Shown: positions 8,047 through 17,374, counted from the first letter of the stretch. The stretch: DNA of 64,000 nt from Halanaerobium salsuginis (GCF_900114545.1 NZ_FOTI01000005.1:1-64000); one strand, 5' to 3'. The notes: generated by a model not told the origin, from the letters alone. Numbers and translations: made by a program.

Positions 8047-10542
8047 TTGCAAGACTATTATCCATTTCAAGAAGTAGAAAAAAAATGGCTTGCAGAATGG
8101 GAGGATTCAAATTTACATAAAACAGGGGTTGATCCTGAGAAAGAAAATTATTATGTACTGGAAATGTTTCCTTATCCATCTGGTAATCTGCATATGGGTC
8201 ATGTTAGAGTATATTCAATTGGTGATGTAATAGCTCGTTATAAAAGAATGAAGGGTTATAATGTGCTTCATCCGATGGGCTGGGATTCATTTGGTCTACC
8301 AGCTGAAAATGCAGCGATTAAAAATGGAAATATTCATCCCAAGGAATGGACCTGGGATAATATTGCTAATATGAAAAAGCAGATGCAGGCTCTTGGGCTG
8401 AGTTATGACTGGGATAGGGAGGTTACAACTGCAGCAGAAGATTATTATAAATGGACTCAATGGTTTTTTGTTCAGATGTTTAAAAATAAACTCGCTTATA
8501 AAAAAGAATCAACAGTTAATTGGTGTCCCAGTTGCGAGACAGTTCTGGCTAATGAACAGGTAGTTAATGGTGCCTGTGAACGTTGTGGAACTGAAGTTGA
8601 CCAGCGAGACTTAGAGCAATGGTTCTTTAAAATTACTGATTATGCAGAAAGATTATTAGATGATCATCAGCTGCTGGAAAATTGGCCTGAAAAAGTTAAA
8701 ATAATGCAGAAAAATTGGATCGGGCGTAGTGAAGGAGCCCGGGTAACTTTTCAAGTTCCAGATCTAGAAAAAGAGTTAGAAGTATTTACTACTAGACCAG
8801 ATACTCTTTTTGGAGCAACTTATATGGTTCTGGCACCAGAACATCCTTATGTAGCGGAATTAACTGCTGGAACAGAAAAAGAAGCCGAAGTAGCTGAATT
8901 TGTTAAAAAAGCTCGTAAACAAAAAGAGATGGAAAGAACCTCTGCTGATTCGGAAAAATTAGGTTTGTTTACAGGTGCTTATGCTGTTAATCCAGTCAAT
9001 GGAGAAAAGATTCCTATTTATATCGCTAATTATGTTTTAATGAGCTATGGAACTGGAGCAATTATGGCTGTTCCGGCTCATGATCAGCGTGATTTTGATT
9101 TTGCACGTAAATATGGCATAGAAATTAAAGCTGTTATTCAGCCAGAAGATCAGGAGCAAGAACTGCAGGGAGCAGAAATGGAAACTGCTTATAGCGGTTC
9201 AGGTAAGTTGATTAATTCTGGAAAATATAATGGTTTGAATGTTAAAGAGGCTTTTCAGGCTATGACAGCTGATTTCTCTGAAGCCGGCTTTGTCAAAGTA
9301 GAAACAAATTATCGACTGCGTGATTGGTTAATTTCTCGGCAGCGTTATTGGGGAGCTCCAATTCCAATTGTTTATTGTAAAAAGTGTGGTACTGTTGCTG
9401 TTCCGGAAGAAGAATTACCGGTTGAATTACCTCATGATGTAGAATTTTCGCCAACTGGAGAATCACCACTAAAAAAAGTGGAGAGTTTTGTTAATACAAC
9501 CTGTCCTCATTGCGGTGGCCCAGCGACTAGAGAAACTGATACTATGGATACATTTGTTGATTCTTCCTGGTATTTTATGCGTTATGCTGATGCAAATAAT
9601 GAAAGTTCACCTTTTGCTAAAGATAAAGTAGATAACTGGTTTCCAGTTGATCAATATATAGGTGGAATTGAACATGCCATTTTACATTTACTATATGCTC
9701 GCTTTTTTACTAAGGTTGTGCATGATATGGGAATGACAGACGCAATTGAACCATTTACTAACTGGCTGGCTCAGGGCATGGTTTTAAAAGATGGGGCTAA
9801 AATGTCTAAATCGAAAGGGAATGTAGTTGATCCTAAAGAAATTCTGGCTCAATATGGTGCTGATACAGCTCGACTATTTATTCTGTTTGCAGCTCCCCCA
9901 GAGAAAGATTTAGAGTGGAGTGATCAGGGAGTAGAAGGAGCAGAACGTTTCTTGAATAGGGTCTGGCGTTTTGTAACTGAGAATCTAGAAATAATTAAAA
10001 CAGCTCCTGCTGAGTTAAATCAAGCTGAATTTGATCAACCTGCCCAAAAATTATATCGCACTTTACATGCTAGTATCAAAAAAGTAACTGAAGATATTAG
10101 TGAAAGACTTAATTTTAATACAGCAATTAGTGCGATTATGGAGTTGACAAATGAGGTTTATTCTTATCTAAACCAGCGTAGTAAAGCTGATACTAACCAG
10201 GCTTTAATTAAAGAGGTAGCCGAAAAGATGATTTTATTATTATCACCTTTTGCCCCTTTTATAACAGAGGAGCTCTGGCATATTTTAGCTTACCAAAACA
10301 GTATTCATACTCAACAGTGGCCTGATTTTGATCCCCAGGCACTGCAAAAAGATGAATTAACTATTGTAATTCAGATTAATGGTAAGGTAAGAGATAAAAT
10401 TACTGTGCCAGCAGATATCAGTGAAGAGGAAGTAAAAGCTAAAGTAATGGCAGCAGAAAAAATAAAATCTTATTTAGCTGAAGGCAAACTGGTAAAAACA
10501 ATTTATATTCCTGGTAAGTTAGTTAATTTAGTAGTAAAATAG
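8047..10542 (+). CDS. leuS: Leucyl-tRNA synthetase LeuS
   Basis: Charges tRNA-Leu. 831 residues, class I. Seen: HIGH-type motif HMGH at 49-52 after PYPSG, zinc-type Cys pairs CPSC (160-163) and CERC, the CP1 editing domain (about 220-410, with [13 protein letters not shown]), and KMSKS at 585-589. The C-terminal anticodon-binding and LeuS-specific tail end in [18 protein letters not shown] start preceded by GAGGAGAGTG. It follows rsfS by 44 bases with no T-box leader, so it is probably co-transcribed from nadD. Confidence 0.97.
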   Translation: MQDYYPFQEVEKKWLAEWEDSNLHKTGVDPEKENYYVLEMFPYPSGNLHMGHVRVYSIGDVIARYKRMKGYNVLHPMGWDSFGLPAENAAIKNGNIHPKEWTWDNIANMKKQMQALGLSYDWDREVTTAAEDYYKWTQWFFVQMFKNKLAYKKESTVNWCPSCETVLANEQVVNGACERCGTEVDQRDLEQWFFKITDYAERLLDDHQLLENWPEKVKIMQKNWIGRSEGARVTFQVPDLEKELEVFTTRPDTLFGATYMVLAPEHPYVAELTAGTEKEAEVAEFVKKARKQKEMERTSADSEKLGLFTGAYAVNPVNGEKIPIYIANYVLMSYGTGAIMAVPAHDQRDFDFARKYGIEIKAVIQPEDQEQELQGAEMETAYSGSGKLINSGKYNGLNVKEAFQAMTADFSEAGFVKVETNYRLRDWLISRQRYWGAPIPIVYCKKCGTVAVPEEELPVELPHDVEFSPTGESPLKKVESFVNTTCPHCGGPATRETDTMDTFVDSSWYFMRYADANNESSPFAKDKVDNWFPVDQYIGGIEHAILHLLYARFFTKVVHDMGMTDAIEPFTNWLAQGMVLKDGAKMSKSKGNVVDPKEILAQYGADTARLFILFAAPPEKDLEWSDQGVEGAERFLNRVWRFVTENLEIIKTAPAELNQAEFDQPAQKLYRTLHASIKKVTEDISERLNFNTAISAIMELTNEVYSYLNQRSKADTNQALIKEVAEKMILLLSPFAPFITEELWHILAYQNSIHTQQWPDFDPQALQKDELTIVIQINGKVRDKITVPADISEEEVKAKVMAAEKIKSYLAEGKLVKTIYIPGKLVNLVVK

Positions 10543-10549
10543 CTAAAAA

Positions 10550-10590
10550 AAGGTGGCTTCATTTGAGGCCGCCTTCTATATTTATTTTTT
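10550..10590 (+). terminator. Intrinsic terminator after leuS
   Basis: AAGGTGGCTTC (10550-10560) and GAGGCCGCCTT (10565-10575) form an 11-pair stem with three G-T wobbles around an ATTT loop. A T-rich tract follows 6-15 bases later. It closes the nadD-leuS operon before the iron genes. The interrupted U-tract makes it moderately strong. Confidence 0.75.
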
Positions 10591-10637
10591 TAAAATCTTA
10601 CTAGTGTTTTTAAACTAATATTTTTGAAAAATAAAGA

Positions 10638-10666
10638 TTGACTTTGAATATCGTTTTCAATATAAT
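10638..10666 (+). promoter_or_regulatory. feoA promoter with Fur-like operator in its spacer
   Basis: TTGACT (10638-10643), 17 bases, perfect TATAAT (10661-10666). The spacer itself is TTGAATATCGTTTTCAA (10644-10660), an imperfect palindrome. Read as TGAATAT-C-GTTTTCA it has the 7-1-7 layout of the Bacillota Fur box (TGATAAT-N-ATTATCA) with several mismatches. A repressor bound there would cover both promoter boxes, which suits iron repression of feoAB. The promoter is clear; the identity of the regulator (Fur or a DtxR-type protein) is inference. Confidence 0.65.
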
Positions 10667-10715
10667 TAGTTTAGTAAAAACAAGTATAAATCCAATTAGC
10701 AGGAGGCATGAAGAA

Positions 10716-10946
10716 ATGACTCTAGTTGATATAAAGGCCGGCACTAAATTTATCATTGCTAAAATAGAAAATAAAAAGGTGCGCTTGCAGGCTCTTCGCT
10801 TCGGTATTAGTGAAGGAGCAGAAATTGAATGTGCAGGTTTGATTCCTGGCGGTCCTGTTATTTTAAAGAAAAATTTACAGGAAATTGCAATTGGAAGAAG
10901 AACAGCAGAAAAAATTATAGTAAAAGAAAAAGGAATGGTTCAATGA
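10716..10946 (+). CDS. feoA: Ferrous iron transport protein FeoA
   Basis: A 76-residue SH3-like cytosolic partner of the FeoB channel. Its core reads LQALRFGISEGAEIECAG followed by a GGPVILKK loop, as in FeoA. The frame is open from 10638, but that would overlap the promoter; AGGAGG at 10701-10706 fixes the ATG at 10716. Its stop overlaps the feoB start (ATGA), so the two are translationally coupled. Confidence 0.93.
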   Translation: MTLVDIKAGTKFIIAKIENKKVRLQALRFGISEGAEIECAGLIPGGPVILKKNLQEIAIGRRTAEKIIVKEKGMVQ

Positions 10947-12808
10947 GTCACTGCGGTCAAGTAGAAATAGATGTTGAACTGCAGACAAAGCAAAAGATTG
11001 TCTTAGCTGGTAATCCTAATGTAGGTAAGTCAATCTTTTTTAATTATTTAACCGGAATTTATGTTAGTGTTTCAAATTATCCCGGTACTACTCTCGATAT
11101 TAGCAGTGGTAAAATGGATGAAGCTGCTGTATTTGATACTCCTGGAGTCTATGGAGTTGGTTCTTTAAATGATGAGGAAAGAGTAGCCAGGGATTTTATT
11201 ATGTCTGCAGATTTGATTATTAATGTTGTTGATGCTAGTCATCTGGAGCGAGATCTTTTTTTAACCCAACAATTAATTGATCTAGATAAAAAAATGATTA
11301 TTGCTCTTAATATGATGGATGAAGTTGCTAAAAATAAAATTGAAATTGATTTAGATCTTTTAGAAGAAGAACTTGGAGTACCAGTTATACCTACAACAGC
11401 TGCTGAAAGAACTGGTTTAGCAGCTGTTAAGTCATCTTTAAATAAGGCTGCTAAAGGGAAAAAGACTTTTGCGTTTAATTCAAAACTGGCTGCTGAGTTA
11501 ATTAAAGTTGATGATTTTTGCCAAAATACAGCTGATGCAGTAATGATTTTAGAAGAAGATGAAAATATTCGCTGTCAATATAAAACTGCTGCAGCTAAGT
11601 TTAAAGATTTACGGGAAGAAATTTATACTGCGCGTCGGCAGCGGGTTGATCAGATAGTTGATTCTGTACTTACTTACCAGACAAATTCTAGTCAAATAGC
11701 TCGTCAAGTTGGTTATTATCTTTTAAAACCACTAACAGCAATACCTGCTCTTATAATTTTATTATATTTTATTTATCAATTTATCGGTGTTTTTGTAGCT
11801 CAGACAGTAGTTAATTTTACAGAAGGTTATTTGTTTAGTGGGATATATGAGCCTTTTATGCAGCAGCTAATAGTTAATACAATTGGGTTAAATAATTTTA
11901 TTGGCGAACTTTTGGCGGGAGAATTTGGAATTTTAACTATGGCAGTGACTTATATTTTTGGACTTTTGTTACCATTAGTGGCAGCATTCTATTTCTTACT
12001 TTCTTTACTGGAGGATTCTGGATATTTACCCAGGATAGCAGTATTAACTGATCGACTTCTGCAAAAGATTGGACTTAATGGGCGGGCAATTATTCCAATG
12101 CTGCTTGGTTTTGGCTGTGTTACAATGGCCACTATTACTACGCGTTTACTTGGTACTAAGCGTGAGAGAATAATTTCTATTTTTTTACTTGGGCTGGCGA
12201 TTCCCTGTTCAGCTCAGTTGGGAGTAATTGCTGGTTTGATTGCTCAGCTTGAACCTTTTTATATAATAGTTTATTTAATGACAATCTTTGTTGTCTATGT
12301 ATTAGCTGGTACCTTTTTAAATAAAGTTTTACCAGGTGAATCTAGTGATTTAATTATTGATCTACCACCAATGAGAGTACCAGAGTTAAAAAATGTATTT
12401 AGCAAAACATATCAGCAAACAATAGCTTTTATAAAAGAAGCTGGTCCTATTTTTGTTTTAGGGGCTGCTTTAATAACTATTTTAAAAAAGAGTGGATTAT
12501 TAGATTTTATCACTAAACTTGCAGCTCCAGTAACAGTTAATTTGTTGGGACTGCCTGCTCAAACAGCAACTGCTTTTGTGATGGGAGTTATTAGACGAGA
12601 TTTTGGTGCAGCTGGTTTAACTGCTATTACTCTGTCTCCTGCTCAAGTTACTGTTTCTTTAATTACTTTAACTTTATTTGTTCCCTGTATTGCAGCAATG
12701 ATGATTATGGTCAAAGAAAGAAATTTAAAAGAGGCTATTTATATTTGGTTTGGCAGTTGGCTGATTGCTTTTATAGCTGGTGGAATAGTTAATTTCTTAA
12801 TTTTTTAA
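10943..12808 (+). CDS. feoB: Ferrous iron transporter FeoB
   Basis: Inner-membrane Fe(II) importer with an N-terminal GTPase. In this 621-residue protein: G1 GNPNVGKS at 23-30, DTPG at 65-68, G4-type NMMD at 123-126, a helical regulatory domain (to about 250), then the membrane region with two Gate-type repeats, including GFGCVTMATITTR and the Cys in LAIPCSAQLG that is conserved in the pore. The usual Thr after GKS is Ile here. The start at 10943 is chosen because the longer frame back to 10829 lies inside feoA. Coupled to feoA. Confidence 0.96.
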   Translation: MSHCGQVEIDVELQTKQKIVLAGNPNVGKSIFFNYLTGIYVSVSNYPGTTLDISSGKMDEAAVFDTPGVYGVGSLNDEERVARDFIMSADLIINVVDASHLERDLFLTQQLIDLDKKMIIALNMMDEVAKNKIEIDLDLLEEELGVPVIPTTAAERTGLAAVKSSLNKAAKGKKTFAFNSKLAAELIKVDDFCQNTADAVMILEEDENIRCQYKTAAAKFKDLREEIYTARRQRVDQIVDSVLTYQTNSSQIARQVGYYLLKPLTAIPALIILLYFIYQFIGVFVAQTVVNFTEGYLFSGIYEPFMQQLIVNTIGLNNFIGELLAGEFGILTMAVTYIFGLLLPLVAAFYFLLSLLEDSGYLPRIAVLTDRLLQKIGLNGRAIIPMLLGFGCVTMATITTRLLGTKRERIISIFLLGLAIPCSAQLGVIAGLIAQLEPFYIIVYLMTIFVVYVLAGTFLNKVLPGESSDLIIDLPPMRVPELKNVFSKTYQQTIAFIKEAGPIFVLGAALITILKKSGLLDFITKLAAPVTVNLLGLPAQTATAFVMGVIRRDFGAAGLTAITLSPAQVTVSLITLTLFVPCIAAMMIMVKERNLKEAIYIWFGSWLIAFIAGGIVNFLIF

Positions 12809-12836
12809 TTAATTTAAACAGAAAAGAGGTCTGACC

Positions 12837-12995
12837 GTGGAAAATTGTAATTTAACTGAAACTATTTTTTCTAAAAAAATAGTTTGTACTGTATGTGGTT
12901 ATGAAATGCAAAAAATTATTTCATTTAAATGCCCTCGCTGTCAGAGCTTTTTATTTAATAAATGCAGCAGTTGTAATAAATGTGCTTTATTTTAA
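12837..12995 (+). CDS. 52-aa Cys-rich zinc-ribbon-like protein after feoB
   Basis: A small gene with GTG start at 12837, preceded by AGAGGT, 28 bases after feoB. The 52-residue product has eight Cys: C4, then CxxC at 17-20 and 32-35, and CSSCNKC with C43, C46, C49. The first two CxxC pairs, with a Gly after the first, look like a zinc-ribbon or rubredoxin-like metal knot; the CxxCxxC tail could hold a second site. No membrane helix. I do not recognise the family. Position at the end of feoAB, before any strong terminator, suggests co-expression with iron uptake, perhaps as an iron-binding partner; that role is inference. Confidence 0.65.
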   Translation: MENCNLTETIFSKKIVCTVCGYEMQKIISFKCPRCQSFLFNKCSSCNKCALF

Positions 12996-13106
12996 ATAAT
13001 TTTTTTGTTAAAATATATATTGTTAAATGGTTTAATTATAAATTAAATTCAAGTAATTATTAACTACTCAAATTTATAAAATTATTTTAAGCGAGGAAGT
13101 GTTAAT

Positions 13107-13562
13107 GTGAGAGAAAGAGCCAGAGTAGTAAAAAAAGAATCTGGTCAGAGTTTGGTTAAGGTTATTAAAACTTCAGCTTGTAGTCATTGTGATAAAAAGT
13201 GTATGTTGGCTCAAGATTCTCATGAAGTTGAGGAAATGGAAGTTTTAGTTAATGATCCAATTGGAGCAGAGGTTGGCAGTTTAGTTGAACTTGAAATGGG
13301 TTCTAAACCAGTCTTATTTTCTGCTTTTGTAGTTTATCTACTACCTTTAATAGCTATTATAGCTGGTTATTTTGCCGGCAATATTTTATTTAATTCTGTA
13401 GTTGCAAATTCTGAGGTTGCAGGTATAATTGGTTCAGCAATTGCCTTTCTTTTATCTTTTCTGATGTTAAGATTTTTTGATCATCAGGCAGGAGCAAGAA
13501 GTTATTTTCATCCTGAAATAACTCGAGTTGTGAGCAACAATGGTTTCTATTATGAAGATTAA
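13107..13562 (+). CDS. RseC/MucC-like membrane protein
   Basis: A 151-residue protein of the RseC family (SoxR-reducing system and sigma-E modulators in proteobacteria; common but uncharacterised in clostridia). Seen: an N-terminal cytoplasmic part with a Cys cluster (C25, C28, C32 in SACSHCDKKC), a beta-rich stretch ending LVELEM, two membrane helices (about 68-95 and 101-123), and a short C-terminal tail. The Cys cluster may bind a metal or Fe-S centre. GTG start with GCGAGGAAG upstream. It stands alone between the iron genes and a MATE exporter, without rnf genes beside it. Confidence 0.8.
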   Translation: MRERARVVKKESGQSLVKVIKTSACSHCDKKCMLAQDSHEVEEMEVLVNDPIGAEVGSLVELEMGSKPVLFSAFVVYLLPLIAIIAGYFAGNILFNSVVANSEVAGIIGSAIAFLLSFLMLRFFDHQAGARSYFHPEITRVVSNNGFYYED

Positions 13563-13601
13563 AATCTAGCTTATTATTTTTTTAGGGTTGAAGGTGATGA
13601 A

Positions 13602-14963
13602 GTGACCATAGATAATAATGTTTTATTAGATGAAAATAGTTCTACTAAAAAAATAATCTTAAAACTTGCCTGGCCAGTAATCGCAGAACAATCTCTGGCT
13701 ACTATCACTCAAATTGTTGATCTGATGATGGTTGGCAGGTTAGGAGCTTCCGCCGTGGCTGCAATTGGTTTGACAATGCAGCCAGTCTTTTTTTCTACAG
13801 CTTTAGCATCTGCTTTAGGAGTAGGAACTACAGCATTAGTTTCCCGTTTTACAGGAGCAAAAGAAAATAAAAAGGCAGCAGCAGTTTTACAGCAATCTTT
13901 ATTGCTTTCTTTTTTATTTTCTTTAAGTTTTGCTGCTTTATTCTATATTTTTGCACCATCACTTTTGCGCTTAATGGGAGGTAGTGGAGAAGTAATTAAA
14001 CTAGGAACCTCCTATTTAAGGATTATTACACCAGGTTTTGTCCTGATGGTAGTTGGTTTTATTGTTACAGCAGCTTTGAGAGGTGCTGGAGAAACAAAAA
14101 CTCCTCTCAAAGTGAATTTACTAGTTAATTTGCTTAATTTAGTTGGAAATTATATTTTTATATTTGGTAACTTTGGTTTTCCAGCTCTTGGAGTTAGTGG
14201 TGCAGCTTTATCAACAACTCTGGCTCGCTCGATTGGAGGATTAATCTTATTTTTAATTACTTTTTCTAATTATAGTGTCTTGAAGATGAAAATCACTGGA
14301 TTTTTTCATCCAGAAATTAGTTTGATTAAAAGAATTTTGAAAATCGGTCTGCCAACTGCTTTAGAAGAATCGGTCAGGAGATTGGCCCAACTGCTTTTTG
14401 TCAGAGTAATTGCTGCTTTAGGAACCACTGCTTTTGCAGCACATCAAATATCTTTAAATGCAGAATCAATTTCTTATATGCCTGGATTTGGAATTGCTGT
14501 TGCTGCTACTACAATTGTTGGACAAAATTTGGGAGCAAATAATTCAGCTGGTTCAGAAAGAGGAACTTTTGAAGCCTGGAAAATTGGTTTAACAATTATG
14601 GGATTTATGGCAGCAATATTTTTAGTTTTTCCGGAACAATTAATTCGACTTTATACTTCTGATCCGGCAATAGTAAGTAAAGCAGCTTTAAATTTAAGAA
14701 TAATTGCTTTTTCTCAGCTGCCAATGGGGACTCATTTTATTTTTGCTGGTGCCTTACGGGGGGCTGGTGACACAAAAGCAGTTTTTTATTCTACAGCTAT
14801 ATCAACCTGGATTTTCAGATTGTTATTAGGTTATTTGTTAGTACATCCTCTGGGACTTGGCCTGGTAGGAGCCTGGATTGCAATGGTTGTTGATTGGTCA
14901 GTAAGGGGCAGCTATGTTTTATATAGATTTAAACAGGGAAAATGGAAATTGATTAACGTTTAA
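13602..14963 (+). CDS. MATE family multidrug/cation antiporter
   Basis: A 453-residue inner-membrane protein with about 12 hydrophobic helices in two homologous halves. MATE features seen: WPVIAEQSL and VDLMMVGRLGASAVAAIGL near the N-terminus, ALRGAGETKTPLKVNLLVNLLNLVGNY-type block in helix 5 and the matching ALRGAGDTKAVF block in the second half. Such proteins export organic cations or metabolites in exchange for sodium or protons. Substrate cannot be told. GTG start with AAGGTGATGA upstream; 40 bases after the RseC-like gene, possibly one transcript. Confidence 0.9.
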   Translation: MTIDNNVLLDENSSTKKIILKLAWPVIAEQSLATITQIVDLMMVGRLGASAVAAIGLTMQPVFFSTALASALGVGTTALVSRFTGAKENKKAAAVLQQSLLLSFLFSLSFAALFYIFAPSLLRLMGGSGEVIKLGTSYLRIITPGFVLMVVGFIVTAALRGAGETKTPLKVNLLVNLLNLVGNYIFIFGNFGFPALGVSGAALSTTLARSIGGLILFLITFSNYSVLKMKITGFFHPEISLIKRILKIGLPTALEESVRRLAQLLFVRVIAALGTTAFAAHQISLNAESISYMPGFGIAVAATTIVGQNLGANNSAGSERGTFEAWKIGLTIMGFMAAIFLVFPEQLIRLYTSDPAIVSKAALNLRIIAFSQLPMGTHFIFAGALRGAGDTKAVFYSTAISTWIFRLLLGYLLVHPLGLGLVGAWIAMVVDWSVRGSYVLYRFKQGKWKLINV

Positions 14964-14997
14964 GTTTATTCAGAATATTTTTACTTTTTAATAATGC

Positions 14998-15026
14998 TTG
15001 CATTATAGTTAAAGGCAGGGTATAAT
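14998..15026 (+). promoter_or_regulatory. Promoter of the T-box/argF transcript
   Basis: TTGCAT (14998-15003), 17-base spacer, perfect TATAAT (15021-15026). Transcription would begin near 15033, just before the T-box stem I. Confidence 0.75.
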
Positions 15027-15044
15027 AATAAAAAATAAATTTTA

Positions 15045-15293
15045 AATTCTACGAGCAGGAGATTAAGTATATATTTTCTTTAGAGCAAACTGGAACAGCT
15101 GTGAGTCCAGTAAGAAAAATATACTGAAGCGCACCTGGGAGAAGGACTTCTGAAATTAGTAAGAAGTTTCGTTAAACGCGTTAAGTTTTCGAGCGGCTAT
15201 TAATAATATCTTTTAAGTGAGTTTTTAATGGCAACTAGAGTGGCAACACGGGTAGAATCCTCGTCTCTTTTTTGAAGAGAACGAGGTTTTTTT
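15045..15293 (+). promoter_or_regulatory. T-box leader, probably tRNA-Arg responsive
   Basis: A tRNA-sensing leader. Seen: distal stem-I region TTTAGAG...CTGG...CTGTGAGTCCAG, a long stem I formed by TATATTTTCTT and AAGAAAAATATA, then a specifier region CTGAAG-CGC-A in which CGC (15130-15132) is an Arg codon followed by the usual purine. Near the 3' end is the T-box AGAGTGGCAACACGGGT (15237-15253). Uncharged tRNA pairing with the specifier and T-box would favour the antiterminator and switch on argF. The specifier reading is mine from alignment by eye, but it agrees with the arginine gene downstream. Confidence 0.92.
15259..15293 (+). terminator. Terminator of the T-box leader
   Basis: CCTCGTCTCTT (15259-15269) pairs with AAGAGAACGAGG (15275-15286) with one bulged A at 15280, followed by seven T (15287-15293). 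It overlaps the T-box antiterminator region, as expected. Confidence 0.93.
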
Positions 15294-15465
15294 GCTTTCT
15301 GGGGTTAAGTTAGTTTAAATTAGTTAAAAAACTTTACTTTGTTTACTTAAAATTTTATTAATAGTAATATTTTTAACCCTATAATTTATTGATTTAAATT
15401 GATAAAGTAATAAAACATAATTGAGTTATATTTAAGTAGGCTGGAGAATTTAAGGAGGAAGTAGA
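15294..15465. other. Non-coding gap between T-box and argF
   Basis: A+T-rich untranslated leader. I see no gene, second terminator or convincing promoter, only the AAGGAGG ribosome site before argF. The 172-base distance is long for a T-box gene, but no other element explains it. Confidence 0.5.
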
Positions 15466-16455
15466 ATGGGCCAAAATTTAAAAGGGAGAAGCTTTTTAGC
15501 GCTTAAAGATTTTACTAAGTTAGAAATTGATTATCTTCTACAATTAGCAGATAATTTAAAGGCTAAAAAACGAGCTGGAATTCGAGGAGAATTGTTGGTT
15601 GGCAAAAATATTGCGCTTATCTTTGAAAAAACATCGACTAGAACAAGATGTGCTTTTACTGTAGCTGCTAATGATGAAGGTGGTTTTCCAGAATTTTTAG
15701 GTAAAAATGATATTCAACTTGGCAAAAAAGAGTCAGTTGCTGATACAGCACGTGTTTTAGGCAGAATGTTTGATGGAATTCAATTCCGAGGTTTTAGCCA
15801 CAAGACAGTAGAAGTTCTGGCTAAATATGCAGGTGTACCTGTCTGGAATGGTCTAACAGACTTATATCATCCTACACAAATTCTGGCTGATTTCTTAACT
15901 TTACAAGAAAATTTTGGATGCTTAACTGGTTTAAAACTAGTTTATGTAGGTGATGGCCGTAATAATATGGCTAATTCATTAATGATTGGATCCGCTATTA
16001 TGGGAATTAATCTTACTATAGCTGCTCCAGAACAACTCTGGCCAGCCAGAGAAATAAAAAAACTAGCTCAAAAAAAAGCAGTAGAATCTGGAGCAAAAAT
16101 TACAATAACAGCTGATCCAGCAGCAGGGGTCCAAAATGCTGATGCAATTTATACTGATGTCTGGGTGTCGATGGGAGAAGAAGCTCAATTTGCAGAAAGA
16201 ATAAAGTTATTAAAACCCTATCAGGTAAATAAAAAACTGGTTGAACAGGCAAACAATCCAGAACTTATTTTTCTCCATTGTCTACCAGCTTATCATAACT
16301 TAGAAACTAAAACTTCTAAAATGATTGCTGAAAAATATGGATTAACTGCAATGGAAGTAACAGATGAAGTATTTGAGAGTGATTATTCAAAAGTATTTGA
16401 ACAGGCTGAAAACAGAATGCATACAATTAAAGCTGTAATGACAGCTACTTTATAA
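15466..16455 (+). CDS. argF: Ornithine carbamoyltransferase ArgF
   Basis: Makes citrulline from ornithine and carbamoyl phosphate. 329 residues. Seen: carbamoyl-phosphate motif STRTR at 57-61, HPTQ at 135-138, and the ornithine-site HCLP at 271-274 with catalytic Cys272. Strong AAGGAGGAAG before the ATG. Catabolic and anabolic enzymes are hard to tell by sequence, but a starvation-responsive Arg T-box upstream argues for biosynthesis. No other arg genes are adjacent. Confidence 0.95.
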   Translation: MGQNLKGRSFLALKDFTKLEIDYLLQLADNLKAKKRAGIRGELLVGKNIALIFEKTSTRTRCAFTVAANDEGGFPEFLGKNDIQLGKKESVADTARVLGRMFDGIQFRGFSHKTVEVLAKYAGVPVWNGLTDLYHPTQILADFLTLQENFGCLTGLKLVYVGDGRNNMANSLMIGSAIMGINLTIAAPEQLWPAREIKKLAQKKAVESGAKITITADPAAGVQNADAIYTDVWVSMGEEAQFAERIKLLKPYQVNKKLVEQANNPELIFLHCLPAYHNLETKTSKMIAEKYGLTAMEVTDEVFESDYSKVFEQAENRMHTIKAVMTATL

Positions 16456-16469
16456 TAGGAGTGATCTAA

Positions 16470-16970
16470 GTGATGGCAGCAGTTAGTAGTGAGAAGAAGT
16501 ATCCATGTAGATCAGGATCCCGGGCAGATGCAGCAGCAATTAAAAATCTAATGCAGCAGGCATTTGCTAATTATGGTAAAATAGATAGTCAGAATAAAAA
16601 AATTGTTAATTCAGCTTTAGCAGAAGACTTGACTGATATTATTAATGATCTTGCAAATAATATAGTACTTGTTTTATTAGCTGATGAAAAAATAGTTGCT
16701 TCTTTAAGGCTAGAAGAAATAAGTCAGCAAAGATTTTTATTAAAGCGTTTTGCTGTTCATCCTGATTATCAAAATCAGGGTCTGGGTACAATGTTATTTA
16801 CCAAAGCAATAGCAAGATTAAAATCAGAGAATGCTCATTATTTGCAACTTTATTCTTCACTTGAAAATAAAAAATTAATTAATTTTTATCGGGGGCTTGG
16901 CTTTAACTGTCTGGAAGTTGATTCTAAAAAAGGTTATAAAAGAGGTCTCTGGGTAAAAACAATTAAATAA
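16470..16970 (+). CDS. GNAT family N-acetyltransferase
   Basis: A 166-residue acetyl-CoA-dependent acyltransferase of unknown substrate. Seen: acetyl-CoA-binding motif A, RFAVHPDYQNQGLGTMLFTKAI near 90-110 (the QNQGLG loop binds the pyrophosphate), and the C-terminal NFYRGLGF motif. It starts 14 bases after argF and shares its T-box transcript, so it may act on an amino acid or arginine precursor. It does not look like a classical N-acetylglutamate synthase, so this is only inference. GTG at 16470 and ATG at 16473 are both possible starts; the AGGAG at 16457 slightly favours the GTG. Confidence 0.85.
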   Translation: MMAAVSSEKKYPCRSGSRADAAAIKNLMQQAFANYGKIDSQNKKIVNSALAEDLTDIINDLANNIVLVLLADEKIVASLRLEEISQQRFLLKRFAVHPDYQNQGLGTMLFTKAIARLKSENAHYLQLYSSLENKKLINFYRGLGFNCLEVDSKKGYKRGLWVKTIK

Positions 16971-16975
16971 ATTTT

Positions 16976-17053
16976 GTCGAAATTCCCTCGACATATATTC
17001 TAGATAAATTAGTCTAGAATAGAAAAGGCCTCCTATTTAGGAGGTCTTTTTTT
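16976..17053 (+). terminator. Three-hairpin terminator region after the argF operon
   Basis: Three successive inverted repeats follow the GNAT gene: GTCGA/TCGAC (16976-16992), a perfect ATTCTAGA/TCTAGAAT with 8-base loop (16997-17020), and GGCCTCCT/AGGAGGTC with ATTT loop (17027-17046) followed by seven T (17047-17053). Only the last is a canonical terminator. The first two may stabilise the 3' end of the message. Confidence 0.85.
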
Positions 17054-17374
17054 CTATAAATTTTATCTTAAATTTAATTTTGCAAAATAATATTATAACA
17101 GCTTTGTTTTAAAAACTAAACTTTAGCTCTGGCTTGAATCTCTAAATAATTAGTGATAAAATTATTTTATGTAAATGAAAAACAGAATAATTAGTAAAAT
17201 ATAGCTATTTTTATTATATTTTGATTGTAAAATTAAGGTTATTTTCAGGAATTACTGCAGTTATTAAAGCTGTGGTTATTTTTTTCTAATTTTGAGATCT
17301 TTTGTTTTAAAACTATTTATTATAATAACTAACTATGGTATAATAAGAAAGCTTTAATCTGGGAGGTAATGCTT
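17054..17374. other. A+T-rich intergenic stretch before the patatin gene
   Basis: About 320 bases with no gene on either strand and no RNA fold that I can name. A TATAAT at 17339-17344 is a likely -10 for the downstream gene, but no good -35 sits 16-18 bases before it. GGGAGG at 17361-17366 is the ribosome site. Confidence 0.5.

Noticed and set aside
10829-10942. Extended N-terminus for FeoB
   Set aside because: The extra residues overlap feoA in another frame, look unlike FeoB, and the ATGA overlap at 10943 gives a standard start.
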